From: JBLFWJ01 sp047611425
Lineage (GTDB): Bacteria; Bacteroidota; Bacteroidia; UBA10329
Direction: 5' to 3'
Assembly (NCBI GenBank): GCA_047611425.1
Contig: JBLFWJ010000081.1
Span: 1 to 14,389 of the forward strand
DNA length: 14,389 nt
Positions 1 to 8,792 of the stretch are shown piece after piece. Under the pieces are notes generated by a model. The model worked only from the letters and a program-made list of their open reading frames with translations, had not been told where the DNA came from and made no database searches. Each line of letters starts with the position of its first letter. Position 1 is the stretch's first letter. The translations under genes and the position numbers were made by a program.

Positions 1-1866
1 TTGTTCCTCTTCAAACCCGTTGCTATTCTTAATTACACCTCGCAACCACTTTCTGCAATCTTGAAAGTCATCGAATACCAATTGTTCCGGAACGTACTTG
101 GGAATCAAGTGCATATCCTTCATCAATTTAACCGCCTTTTCATCTGCACCAGAAATAGCGACCACCACTCGTTGTTGCTTCAATTCCTCCAAAGAGGCTT
201 CTAACGCGTACACGCCAGATTGATCAATAAATGGTACACGTTCCATTCGAATCACCAATAACCGTACTTCCGGAAGCTCTGAAACTGCTCTTCTAAAATG
301 GGTAGTCATTCCGAAGAACAATGGTCCATTCATATGTTTGAAAATCACCTTTTCCCGAACGGCTGGATCCATTTCAATCTCGTCATCCCAAAGTGCTTCG
401 GCTTCGTGAGCTTCGTCTAAATTGCTCAGACTCATCGTGTCAGAAGAGATATCACTCATTCTTTTAAGGAAAACGACAGAGGCCAAAACCAACCCAATTG
501 CAACGGCATAAACCAACTGCCAGAAAACAGTTAGGACAAGAACAAGGATTAGAACTGCCTTTTCGCTTGTCTCCATCTTCGGAAGGGCTTTTAGTCCTTT
601 ATAATCCATTACGCCAATACCAACAGTAATTAGAATTCCTGCGAGTACAGCTGCCGGAATAGTAGATGCCAACGGCCCCAACGATACGAGAATAACAAAC
701 AATAGTAAACCGGCTACCATACCGGAAAGCTTGGTTTTACCACCTGCCTGTATGTTAACGACCGTTCTAATGGTTGCACCTGCTCCAGGCAAACCACCGA
801 ATAAAGCCGCAACGCTGTTTCCAATTCCCTGTCCTACCAACTCCTGATTTGGGTCGTGTTGTGTTTTTGTCAAGTTATCCGCGACAACAGAGGTGAGCAG
901 CGAGTCAATAGCGCCCAGCAAGGCCAACATCAATGCAGACAAAAGGTATGGAGCTGTTCCGGCAAGATCAAATCCAGTGAATATATCCAAGTGAAACTCT
1001 GGTAAACCAGAAGGGATTTCCCTGATCTTTAGATATTCCACCCCCCCGAAATAGGCCCCGAGTGACACGACAAGAAGCGCCACCAATGTACTCGGTACAA
1101 CAGTGGTTATTCGCTTGAATCCGTAAATAATGGCAATTGTGAGTAGAGCCAACAGAAACTCCATCCAATTGATGCTTCCAAGTGCTCTTGGCAGATATTT
1201 GAGCGACCCCATTACCCCACGCGCATCATTGGCAGCCAAGGTCACAGCTTCCAGGCGGATGTCTTCTGGGGTAATCTCATGTGCCCGATCTATAGTCTCC
1301 TTAAAATCCTCCAAGACCAAGATTCCTGTTTCGGCTTCTTCCATGAGAATACGGTCTAGAATCAATTCCTCGGCATGTGGTAAAAACCCGTCCACGACCT
1401 GCTGATCATTGGCGGCATTATATCCCATCAATGGAAGCATCTGAGTAATGAGGATAATTACTCCGATACCAGACATAAAACCTGAAACAACCGTGTAAGG
1501 AATGTACTCGATAAAGGTGCCCAGCTTAAGTAAACCTAGCACGATCTGAATGATTCCAGCGAGCATAAAAACCAATAAAATTGCTGGCAAAGCCTGCTCT
1601 ACATGGCCTTCATTGGCCTGAATAATTCCAGCAGCCACCACCATACTCAAGGCAGTCATTGGAGCGGTTGGGCCACTAATCTGTGTTGGGGTTCCTCCGA
1701 ATAGAGAAGCAAAAAACGCAATGAATGCCGCACCGTAAAGTCCGGCTGCAGCGCCTAAACCAGACTGCTCACCGAAAGCAAGAGCCAATGGAAGCGCAAC
1801 AATTCCTGCGGTAATACCTCCTAAAAGGTCAAATCTAAAATGTGAGAAATCGATAAATCGTTTCAT
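1..1866 (-). CDS. SulP family inorganic anion transporter with C-terminal STAS domain (3' end cut by window)
   Basis: This is an inner-membrane anion transporter, probably for sulfate or bicarbonate; the substrate cannot be read from sequence. I translated the minus strand from ATG at 1866-1864 and found 622 codons without a stop to base 1, so the C-terminus is missing. The N-terminus has the SulP signature (LLGGITAGIVALPLALAFG, about residues 14-32), followed by ISGPTAPM at 63-70 and about a dozen hydrophobic segments up to about residue 468. A STAS domain follows at about 508-605, with the PFIDQSG motif at 545-551. Between the segment ending near 148 and the one starting near 234 lies an acidic hydrophilic stretch rich in Glu and Asp. 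A candidate promoter lies about 80-105 bp upstream. Family assignment is firm; substrate is unknown. A carbonic anhydrase gene beyond the left edge would favour bicarbonate. Confidence 0.93.
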   Translation of the reverse strand, partial: MKRFIDFSHFRFDLLGGITAGIVALPLALAFGEQSGLGAAAGLYGAAFIAFFASLFGGTPTQISGPTAPMTALSMVVAAGIIQANEGHVEQALPAILLVFMLAGIIQIVLGLLKLGTFIEYIPYTVVSGFMSGIGVIILITQMLPLMGYNAANDQQVVDGFLPHAEELILDRILMEEAETGILVLEDFKETIDRAHEITPEDIRLEAVTLAANDARGVMGSLKYLPRALGSINWMEFLLALLTIAIIYGFKRITTVVPSTLVALLVVSLGAYFGGVEYLKIREIPSGLPEFHLDIFTGFDLAGTAPYLLSALMLALLGAIDSLLTSVVADNLTKTQHDPNQELVGQGIGNSVAALFGGLPGAGATIRTVVNIQAGGKTKLSGMVAGLLLFVILVSLGPLASTIPAAVLAGILITVGIGVMDYKGLKALPKMETSEKAVLILVLVLTVFWQLVYAVAIGLVLASVVFLKRMSDISSDTMSLSNLDEAHEAEALWDDEIEMDPAVREKVIFKHMNGPLFFGMTTHFRRAVSELPEVRLLVIRMERVPFIDQSGVYALEASLEELKQQRVVVAISGADEKAVKLMKDMHLIPKYVPEQLVFDDFQDCRKWLRGVIKNSNGFEEEQ

Positions 1867-1942
1867 TAAAACTGAGTATTAATATGTGATTGATCTTGAC
1901 GTGATAAAGCTTAAACAGCCGATGCTGTGAAGATGCTCCAGT

Positions 1943-1974
1943 CAAATAAATTGGATGGTGCCTTTGAATCAAAG
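1943..1974 (-). promoter_or_regulatory. Candidate Bacteroidota-type promoter of the SulP gene, with overlapping palindrome
   Basis: On the minus strand a TTG (1972-1970) is followed after 19 nt by TTTATTTG (1950-1943), one mismatch from the Bacteroidota -7 consensus TAnnTTTG. A near-perfect palindrome CTTTGA-A-TCAAAG (1962-1974) overlaps the -33 element and could be an operator. The implied leader is about 70 nt. Seen in sequence, but promoter identity is inferred. Confidence 0.35.
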
Positions 1975-1999
1975 CCACAGGTTCCGAGTTAGAACCCGT

Positions 2000-2320
2000 T
2001 CAAACACTCATTTCCGGAGGCGGTGAAAACACCTCCCTAAAAACGGAATGGTACCGTGTGTCATTATGAAGGAAATCCAGCGTGTTCGATTCTGAGGAAG
2101 CCAAATCTTCAGAATCACACGCATCAAACTCGCGTTTATTGGTTTCTTCTTTTTCTTCTGAATCTTCGGCTTCCTCCTCTCCCATGGCATTACTGAAATA
2201 TTCGAACCATACACTGTCATCGCTGTCTAGCCCGACTAACGTAAGCTGAGCAGAAGACAGCAGTATCGTGCCGACAAAAAGCCAACAGCACCACTTAAAC
2301 TTATTGCACACCTCAAACAT
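2000..2320 (-). CDS. Small exported acidic protein with C-terminal PPPE tail, function unknown
   Basis: This 106-residue hypothetical protein has an N-terminal signal or anchor segment (CCWLFVGTILLSSA, residues 11-24). A strongly acidic low-complexity stretch follows at 47-60 (GEEEAEDSEEKEET). The C-terminal part carries LDFLHNDTRYHSVF (81-94) and ends in FSPPPEMSV. I chose ATG at 2320-2318 because it puts the hydrophobic segment close to the N-terminus. The reading frame stays open to an ATG at 2401, which would give 133 residues with an atypically long N-region. A TATTTTTG box just upstream of 2320 also fits the shorter form, or a near-leaderless transcript. The gene lies 133 bp upstream of the SulP gene on the same strand, but SulP appears to have its own promoter. 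Small secreted proteins with an acidic linker and Pro-rich tail are, as I recall, frequent in Bacteroidota; no function is assigned. Confidence 0.6.
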   Translation of the reverse strand: MFEVCNKFKWCCWLFVGTILLSSAQLTLVGLDSDDSVWFEYFSNAMGEEEAEDSEEKEETNKREFDACDSEDLASSESNTLDFLHNDTRYHSVFREVFSPPPEMSV

Positions 2321-2324
2321 CTTG

Positions 2325-2350
2325 CAAAAATAATTTTGTTTCAACAGCCA
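2325..2350 (-). promoter_or_regulatory. Candidate promoter of the small acidic exported protein
   Basis: Reading the minus strand, TATTTTTG (2332-2325) matches the Bacteroidota -7 consensus TAnnTTTG exactly, with a TTG about 16 nt upstream, slightly closer than usual. Transcription would start almost at the ATG at 2320, giving a very short or absent leader. The site lies inside the longer alternative reading frame, so it argues for the 2320 start. Weak evidence because the region is A+T-rich. Confidence 0.25.
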
Positions 2351-2566
2351 ACGCTGACAAGGTTGAAAATGTTTGGACAAAAGGACAATGATTGTCGTCA
2401 TGCTGAAAACTAGCCAAAGTGAATTATTCGTGTAATTCTTTGTCTTGGACTGTCAGGATTCGAACTTTCTTTCTACTATTATTGTGTAACCACTGTTTGT
2501 ATTAAGAATCCTACATGTTCAAAAATCAAGTCAAATCGGAACCGACCTTAGCCAAAATGAAGGTTA

Positions 2567-3226
2567 ATGCATAACGGCATTGTCATAGCGTTGGCTTGGC
2601 CAGAGACTGCTTGCAAACAAGCCGGTGCGTGGTATGACGTCTTCACGGATAAGCTAGGATTTAACCATAATGGATATTACAAGGTCGGTCATTCTGCCTT
2701 GGTATTAATTGACAAAAAGACGGGGAAATGCCATTATGCAGATTTCGGTAGGTACCATGCTCCTCATGGATTTGGTAGGGTGAGAACTGAACAGAGCGAT
2801 CACGATTTAAAGATTTTTACGAACGCTGAGATTGATTCTGGCTCGGGCGAATTGATGAATCTGGATTCCATCTTAATCGAGTTATTTGAGAACTCCTCTT
2901 GTCACGGTACTGGAGAAATTTATGGAGCTCCGTTTGAGGTCGATTTTGAATTAGTGCACTATTCAATTCTGAACTTGCAAAGCAGGGACTTCATTGAATA
3001 TGGGCCATTTCTGCGAAAAGGAACCAACTGCTCACGTTTTGTGAATTCCATAATTCGTTCGGGAAAACCGGGTTTTGCATCGAGAACAAAATTGATGTTT
3101 CCTCCTATGCTTACTCCAACACCGATGTGGAATTTGAAAGGTTCCATACATGCAACCACTAGTTATGATGGAACTGAACAAGTTGAAGTTGTGGAAGAAC
3201 GGCAGCCAATACTCATTCACACTTAA
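2567..3226 (+). CDS. Bacteroidota protein of unknown function, possible permuted papain-fold (LRAT/YiiX-like) protein
   Basis: This 219-residue cytosolic-looking protein has no signal peptide or membrane segment. It begins with NGIVIALAWPET and contains GYYKVGHSALVLID (36-49), a His-Asp-rich stretch CHYADFGRYHAPHGFGRVR (55-73), and GTNCSRFVNS (152-161). I believe it belongs to a Bacteroidota DUF family (possibly DUF6695, from memory and unchecked). The order His42 in a predicted strand, a second polar residue (His56 or His64), then Cys155 in an NCxxFV motif resembles permuted papain-fold enzymes; LRAT and HRASLS proteins use NCEHFV. A hydrolase or acyltransferase-like activity is therefore inferred, not shown. 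The ATG at 2567 is the first available start because TGA lies in frame just upstream. The TAA stop overlaps the next gene's ATG by one base, suggesting translational coupling. Confidence 0.8.
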   Translation: MHNGIVIALAWPETACKQAGAWYDVFTDKLGFNHNGYYKVGHSALVLIDKKTGKCHYADFGRYHAPHGFGRVRTEQSDHDLKIFTNAEIDSGSGELMNLDSILIELFENSSCHGTGEIYGAPFEVDFELVHYSILNLQSRDFIEYGPFLRKGTNCSRFVNSIIRSGKPGFASRTKLMFPPMLTPTPMWNLKGSIHATTSYDGTEQVEVVEERQPILIHT

Positions 3227-3528
3227 TGAACGAGCTACCGAAAACGCTCTCGGCTCCTGATTTACCGAACGTTCTTCCTAACCATGCAAAATGGTTAGCT
3301 GGCGAAGGAGCTGGATCTTGGTTCGTATTAGAGCCACTTGGCGCAAACTTTCTGGTAAATCGGTATTCACCAAAGGGTGAATTAGAATGTTCTGCTCAAA
3401 TGGAGCCGAACGCCTCATTTAATGAAGACTTGGAATTCGAGGTTACATTTCCTTCGCATTGCGCTAAGGTCACATTACTTCAAAACGGTAAGACTATCAG
3501 TTTACAGCCGTTGGCCGATTCAGTTTAA
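3226..3528 (+). CDS. Small conserved-looking protein coupled to the upstream gene, function unknown
   Basis: This 100-residue soluble protein has no signal peptide. Its most distinctive stretch is AKWLAGEGAGSWFVL (21-35), followed by NRYSPKGELEC (45-55), consistent with a small beta-rich domain. Its ATG (3226-3228) shares one base with the TAA of the preceding gene (TAATG), so the two are almost certainly co-translated and probably act together. It may correspond to a C-terminal domain that is fused to the upstream protein in other species; I cannot check this here. No catalytic motif is evident, so no function is given. Confidence 0.72.
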   Translation: MNELPKTLSAPDLPNVLPNHAKWLAGEGAGSWFVLEPLGANFLVNRYSPKGELECSAQMEPNASFNEDLEFEVTFPSHCAKVTLLQNGKTISLQPLADSV

Positions 3529-3640
3529 GCTGAAACTTAAAAGTTGCGCGTTTCCTGTAGGCACTCTAAGTGGAACTGGATGATTCTATACAAAACTGAA
3601 CGATTGATCCATGTAGATTTAGCCTCATCAAATCGCGCCT

Positions 3641-4099
3641 ATGAAGTTATTTCTGCCTACTGTAATAACAGCCATTCTAATTTCAATATCGTGCATTGCA
3701 CAAGATCTCCAGATCCCAACACCAGTCCAAAAAGCCTTTGATCATGCTCAACCAGATACCGAAGTCTACTGGGATCTTGAAAACGAATTAAACGAAGAAT
3801 CAGAATCGTTTGAACATCTTGCTAAAAGCAAGTTGCTCTTTACCGGGCAATTCAAAGAAAATGGTTCCATCTCTGCTCACGTATTCAATGCCAAAGGGGC
3901 ATACATCCGAAAGGAGGTGGGCATAAAGCCTAGCGAACTTCCGATTCTGACACAGAATTTTGTAAGGTCAGAAATTCAACATCCGATTAGTAAGGCCGCA
4001 CGATGGGAAGCAAAAGATGGATCTATTGAATATTGTGTCACCTTGGGGCATCGGAAATATTTGTTCAGTCAATTTGGTAACAACCTTGGGGAACTTTAA
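3641..4099 (+). CDS. Exported PepSY-like (BLIP-like fold) protein, copy 1
   Basis: This 152-residue protein has a signal peptide (MKLFLPTVITAILISISCIA, probable cleavage before QD near residue 20). Cys18 lacks a good lipobox at -3, so it is more likely periplasmic than a lipoprotein. The mature part has the layout of the Bacteroidota PepSY-like family (beta-lactamase-inhibitor-like fold): PVQKAFDHAQPDTEVYWD, then GQFKENG, then GAYIRKEVGIKPSELP, and a C-terminal strand pair YCVTLGHRKYLFS. It aligns along its length with the protein encoded 107 bp downstream. Relative to that copy it has a roughly 12-residue Glu/Ser-rich insertion at about 48-62. The molecular role of these proteins is not established; regulation or inhibition of an exported partner is a family-level guess. 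Confidence 0.78.
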   Translation: MKLFLPTVITAILISISCIAQDLQIPTPVQKAFDHAQPDTEVYWDLENELNEESESFEHLAKSKLLFTGQFKENGSISAHVFNAKGAYIRKEVGIKPSELPILTQNFVRSEIQHPISKAARWEAKDGSIEYCVTLGHRKYLFSQFGNNLGEL

Positions 4100-4205
4100 C
4101 TGTAGGATTATAATTCAACAGGCAACTGATAGATAGTTTAAGCGTTTTGCATTCGATATCAACATTTGATTGTCTTAGCTTTACATCTCAATAAATTATC
4201 CTTCG

Positions 4206-4631
4206 ATGAAATCTTTGTTCTCTTTTGCCATTGCTCTCGTATTTTCAATGTCGGCTTACGGCCAATCGTTTCAAGCACCTCAAGTTGCGTTAGATCACTT
4301 TAACACAACGCTATCTGGAACCCCAGTTCATTGGACTTCAAGCAATAATCAGATTTTGGGACAATTTAAAAATGACGGGATGCCAGCTGGAATGCGGTAT
4401 GAAATGGATGCAACATTCGTAAGAAAGGAGACTAAAATTCAAACCTCAGATCTTCCTCAAGCATTGCAAAATCATCTTGAGACCAGCGGAGTAGAGTCTT
4501 CCGTTATAAGTGTTTTCCAATTTGAAAATGATGGTGTAACCTACCTAATCAACATCGGAGGTCAAGACCATTTGTTCGATACAAGCGCTACTTTAATAAG
4601 CATATCGAATTCAGATCCCTTTACCTGGTAA
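4206..4631 (+). CDS. Exported PepSY-like (BLIP-like fold) protein, copy 2
   Basis: This 141-residue protein has a clear signal peptide (MKSLFSFAIALVFSMSAYGQ, cleavage likely before Gln20). The mature region follows the same plan as its upstream neighbour: VALDHFNTTLSGTPVHW, GQFKNDG, ATFVRKETKIQTSDLP, and VTYLINIGGQDHLFD. The two genes therefore look like a tandem duplication that has diverged considerably. The TAA stop (4629-4631) directly abuts the stop codon of the convergent DinB-fold gene. No function can be assigned beyond periplasmic PepSY-like protein. Confidence 0.8.
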   Translation: MKSLFSFAIALVFSMSAYGQSFQAPQVALDHFNTTLSGTPVHWTSSNNQILGQFKNDGMPAGMRYEMDATFVRKETKIQTSDLPQALQNHLETSGVESSVISVFQFENDGVTYLINIGGQDHLFDTSATLISISNSDPFTW

Positions 4632-4638
4632 TCACCAG
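4625..4638. terminator. Short hairpin spanning two convergent stop codons
   Basis: CTGGT (4625-4629) pairs with ACCAG (4634-4638) around an AATC loop. The hairpin covers the stop codons of the two converging genes and is followed by TTT on the plus strand. Only five base pairs and a weak T tract, so termination is doubtful; it is listed because nothing else separates the two genes. Confidence 0.2.
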
Positions 4639-5137
4639 TTTCCAGCGTAATTCAACGGTTCGGAACCAAATTTTTTGAGATAGGCGAATTTCACGCCTAT
4701 GATTTGTCGCAGGTGTAAGTGATCATGCGCCAACCAGTTTTCTAAAAACATCTGGGCCGATATACCTCCCATCTTTGGCTGATCGTATTCATTATCCCAA
4801 TGTGGATTTTTGAGGGATCTTAATCGATCAACAGATTTTTCACGCTCCTCTATCAACGTATCCAGAGTAGACTCGAAATCCTGATTCTGGTATTTACGTT
4901 CAGCAACCCAACCTTCTGGATTAATTGATGGCAATGAAGCATTGGGGTCCTGCAAGACCATGGACACCCTAACTCGGAAATCCTCTCGTTCTTCATCTAA
5001 CAGATGACAAACAATATCAAGCAAATTCCATTTACCTTCTGCTGACCTCCATCTCAACATTTCCTCCGGCAAATCATGAAGTAGTGTTTCGAACACAACT
5101 CCATTCCTCTCTAATTCATCAAAGATTTGATCGTTGT

Positions 5138-5141
<4 letters not shown>
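4632..5141 (-). CDS. DinB-fold (DinB/DfsB superfamily) metal-binding protein
   Basis: This 169-residue protein has the four-helix DinB fold seen in DinB, YfiT and bacillithiol transferases. The likely metal ligands are His46 (CHLLDEE), His139 and His143 (AHDHLHLRQ), matching the superfamily's three-His pattern. The N-terminal WRSAEGKWNLLDIVCHLLDEE and C-terminal ENWLAHDHLHLRQI blocks are typical. Substrate and reaction are unknown; family members include thiol-dependent transferases and many uncharacterised proteins. Its ATG overlaps the TGA of the mutase large-subunit gene as ATGA (5138-5141), so it is the last gene of that transcription unit and probably translationally coupled. Whether it functions with the mutase or is merely co-transcribed cannot be told from sequence. 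Confidence 0.88.
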
Positions 5142-7261
<2,120 letters not shown>

Positions 7262-7273
7262 TTTTTATTTTTT

Positions 7274-7411
7274 ACCGCAGAGACGCAGAGTTACTTCGCC
7301 AAGGTCGCTATGACGATTGTCCTATACAATTGACTAACATTAATGTTTTCTCTCTATTCGATTTAACAAATTCTTTGCGTTCTCTGCGCAACCTTAGCGA
7401 CTTTGCGGTTA
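7274..7411. repeat. Imperfect inverted repeat of ACCGCARAG / CGCAGAG modules between the mutase subunit genes
   Basis: The left arm starts ACCGCAGAGACGC (7274-7286); the reverse complement of the right end (7409-7397) reads ACCGCAAAGTCGC, 11 of 13 identical. Both arms also hold CGCAGAG and CGC(C/T)AAGGT modules, in different order. The element is about 136 bp with an A+T-rich centre. The TAA stop of the small-subunit gene (7411-7409) abuts the right arm, and the left arm ends 12 bp before the large-subunit ATG. Similar ACCGCAGAGACGCAGAG-type sequences are, as I recall, scattered through many Bacteroidota and other genomes. No coding potential and no transposase are visible. It could fold in the mRNA and affect subunit ratio. 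Confidence 0.7.
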
Positions 7412-8689
7412 TTCTTCTTCAAGCTTGTCGTTCGACTGTTCGTATGGCGATGGAAACTTATTTGTTCCAACCAACACGCGTTCTAGTTTTTCAACCTCGT
7501 CATAATATGCAGCATCATTCTCTGCGAATTTTTCATCAAGAAAACCGCTTGCAGAACAGGAATGGTAACCTCCGTTTGATTCGATTTCTAAGAAGAATTC
7601 CCAAGCTGATTTTCCTAAGATGTCGGTTAAGTGTTCTACATAATAGCTTCCAGCGGCAGGATCAATAACTTGATTCATTCTTGCCTCTTCAATCATCAAA
7701 TGATGTGTGTTGATGGCCATTCTATCTGCCAACTCTGGTTCATCCGCACGAAAGGGATTAATGGTCATGCTATCTACTCCCCCCATCAAAGCGCTCATTG
7801 CCTGTGCATTTTCTCTAAGGAGATTAACCGGTGTATCAAGGCTACTTAAATGGCGCTCGCCAGTTTGAGCATGCACCCAAGTTTTCCAACGTTTATTAGC
7901 TGCACCGTGTTGCTGCATAACTCGTGCCCACAGGAATCTAATCAATCTGAACTTGGCAATTTCTGGAAGAAGAGAACTTCCTGTGGCAAAGCTAAATCCC
8001 AAATTATCAGACACTTGTTCAAATGAAATCCCTTTTTCTCTAAGACCGCTCAGCAATTCATTTCCCCATGCCATGCTAGCTCCTAATTGCTGCGAAATGC
8101 TTGCACCTTTCATATAGAAATTGTTGGTGTTTAAGCCAATGCCACCAAATGCATGTTGATCATTACCGGCAATCAAAGAAGCCGCCAAATCAGCATTTAA
8201 TTCTGAGAACCAAAAACCTCCTTTTATCTGCTTTCCTTTTGCCCACTCCAAATAATCACTTTGAAATCGCAACGAGTTATAGGCATTGGTAAAGGAGATT
8301 GCAATCGCATCAATTACTACATCATGAAACAGCTCAGCAATCTCGTCTGAGGCCAAGTCAATGCCATTTATGTCTATGTTCAAAGCATTTGCGCCAAGCG
8401 AAAGTTTGTGTAGAATCTCGGTATTGGTCTCACCGATATCCCCGACCATAACTTCCGCGCAGATCAACCAGTCATTATTTTTTTGGTTAAACCTTAATGG
8501 ACGAATCGTTTGACCATACATCGGCAGTTTCTCCGTTTCATCCTTGAAATAGGCTGGTCTTGCAGTGAACCCATCACTTTCCAACCATTGATTTAGGTTG
8601 TTGATGTCAGCACCTTTAAGTTCTTTTTCGGTTAGATTCTTCCAGTCTTTAAGACTAGCCGCACCGAACTCTTCAAACAATTTTGGCAT
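7409..8689 (-). CDS. mutA: Methylmalonyl-CoA mutase small subunit, without cobalamin domain
   Basis: This 426-residue protein is the non-catalytic partner of the mutase heterodimer. It retains the barrel-like domain, with GFSFATGSSLLPEIAKFRLIR (231-251), WVHAQTGERHLSSLDTP (271-287), NAQAMSALMGGVDSM (294-308) and DPAAGSYYVE (343-352). It stops soon after the barrel and has no DxHxxG motif. The actinobacterial small subunit is over 600 residues because it keeps a degenerate cobalamin domain, so this is the short form, which I believe is usual in Bacteroidota. The start ATG (8689-8687) gives a normal N-terminus. A candidate promoter lies directly upstream (8705-8733), so this is probably the first gene of mutA-mutB-DinB. 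The stop codon coincides with the edge of the inverted repeat. Confidence 0.92.
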   Translation of the reverse strand: MPKLFEEFGAASLKDWKNLTEKELKGADINNLNQWLESDGFTARPAYFKDETEKLPMYGQTIRPLRFNQKNNDWLICAEVMVGDIGETNTEILHKLSLGANALNIDINGIDLASDEIAELFHDVVIDAIAISFTNAYNSLRFQSDYLEWAKGKQIKGGFWFSELNADLAASLIAGNDQHAFGGIGLNTNNFYMKGASISQQLGASMAWGNELLSGLREKGISFEQVSDNLGFSFATGSSLLPEIAKFRLIRFLWARVMQQHGAANKRWKTWVHAQTGERHLSSLDTPVNLLRENAQAMSALMGGVDSMTINPFRADEPELADRMAINTHHLMIEEARMNQVIDPAAGSYYVEHLTDILGKSAWEFFLEIESNGGYHSCSASGFLDEKFAENDAAYYDEVEKLERVLVGTNKFPSPYEQSNDKLEEE

Positions 8690-8704
8690 GGGGTAAAGAT
8701 AGAT

Positions 8705-8733
8705 CGAACCTATTCTTGTCCACTATCCTTCAA
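8705..8733 (-). promoter_or_regulatory. Candidate Bacteroidota-type promoter of the mutase operon
   Basis: On the minus strand TTG (8733-8731) is followed after 18 nt by TAGGTTCG (8712-8705), one mismatch from TAnnTTTG. The ATG of the small-subunit gene lies about 15 nt further, giving a short leader. It sits in the 103-bp gap after the amidotransferase gene, so the mutase operon can be transcribed independently of it. Inferred from consensus only. Confidence 0.35.
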
Positions 8734-8792
8734 TCGCTTATTTAAATGGGCAAATGAACCCAAACCACATAAATCAAGAATGAGCTTCGATT

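Noticed and set aside
1..204. Plus-strand reading frame at the left edge
   Set aside because: It is antisense to the STAS domain of the SulP gene, which is open and family-matching over the same bases.
1980..1996. Hairpin GGTTC-CGAGTTA-GAACC after the small acidic gene
   Set aside because: Five-bp stem and no T run on either strand; not a credible terminator.
2008..2220. Alternative minus-strand frame rich in Lys
   Set aside because: It is an out-of-frame reading of the acidic repeat-like stretch; the overlapping frame has a signal peptide and a sensible C-terminus.
2557..2574. Five-codon minicistron (ATG AAG GTT AAT GCA TAA) overlapping the start at 2567
   Set aside because: Possible upstream reading frame, but it lacks a ribosome binding site and can arise by chance; no attenuation structure was seen.
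3544..3741. 65-residue plus-strand frame
   Set aside because: It overlaps the start and signal peptide region of the exported PepSY-like gene in another frame and shows no protein-like features.
4176..4183. TAGCTTTA as a -7 element upstream of the second PepSY-like gene
   Set aside because: Near consensus, but the available TTG triplets are 7 or 26 nt away, outside the usual spacing.
7330..8292. Plus-strand frames opposite the mutase small-subunit gene
   Set aside because: Antisense shadows with no recognisable domain; one also begins inside the inverted repeat.
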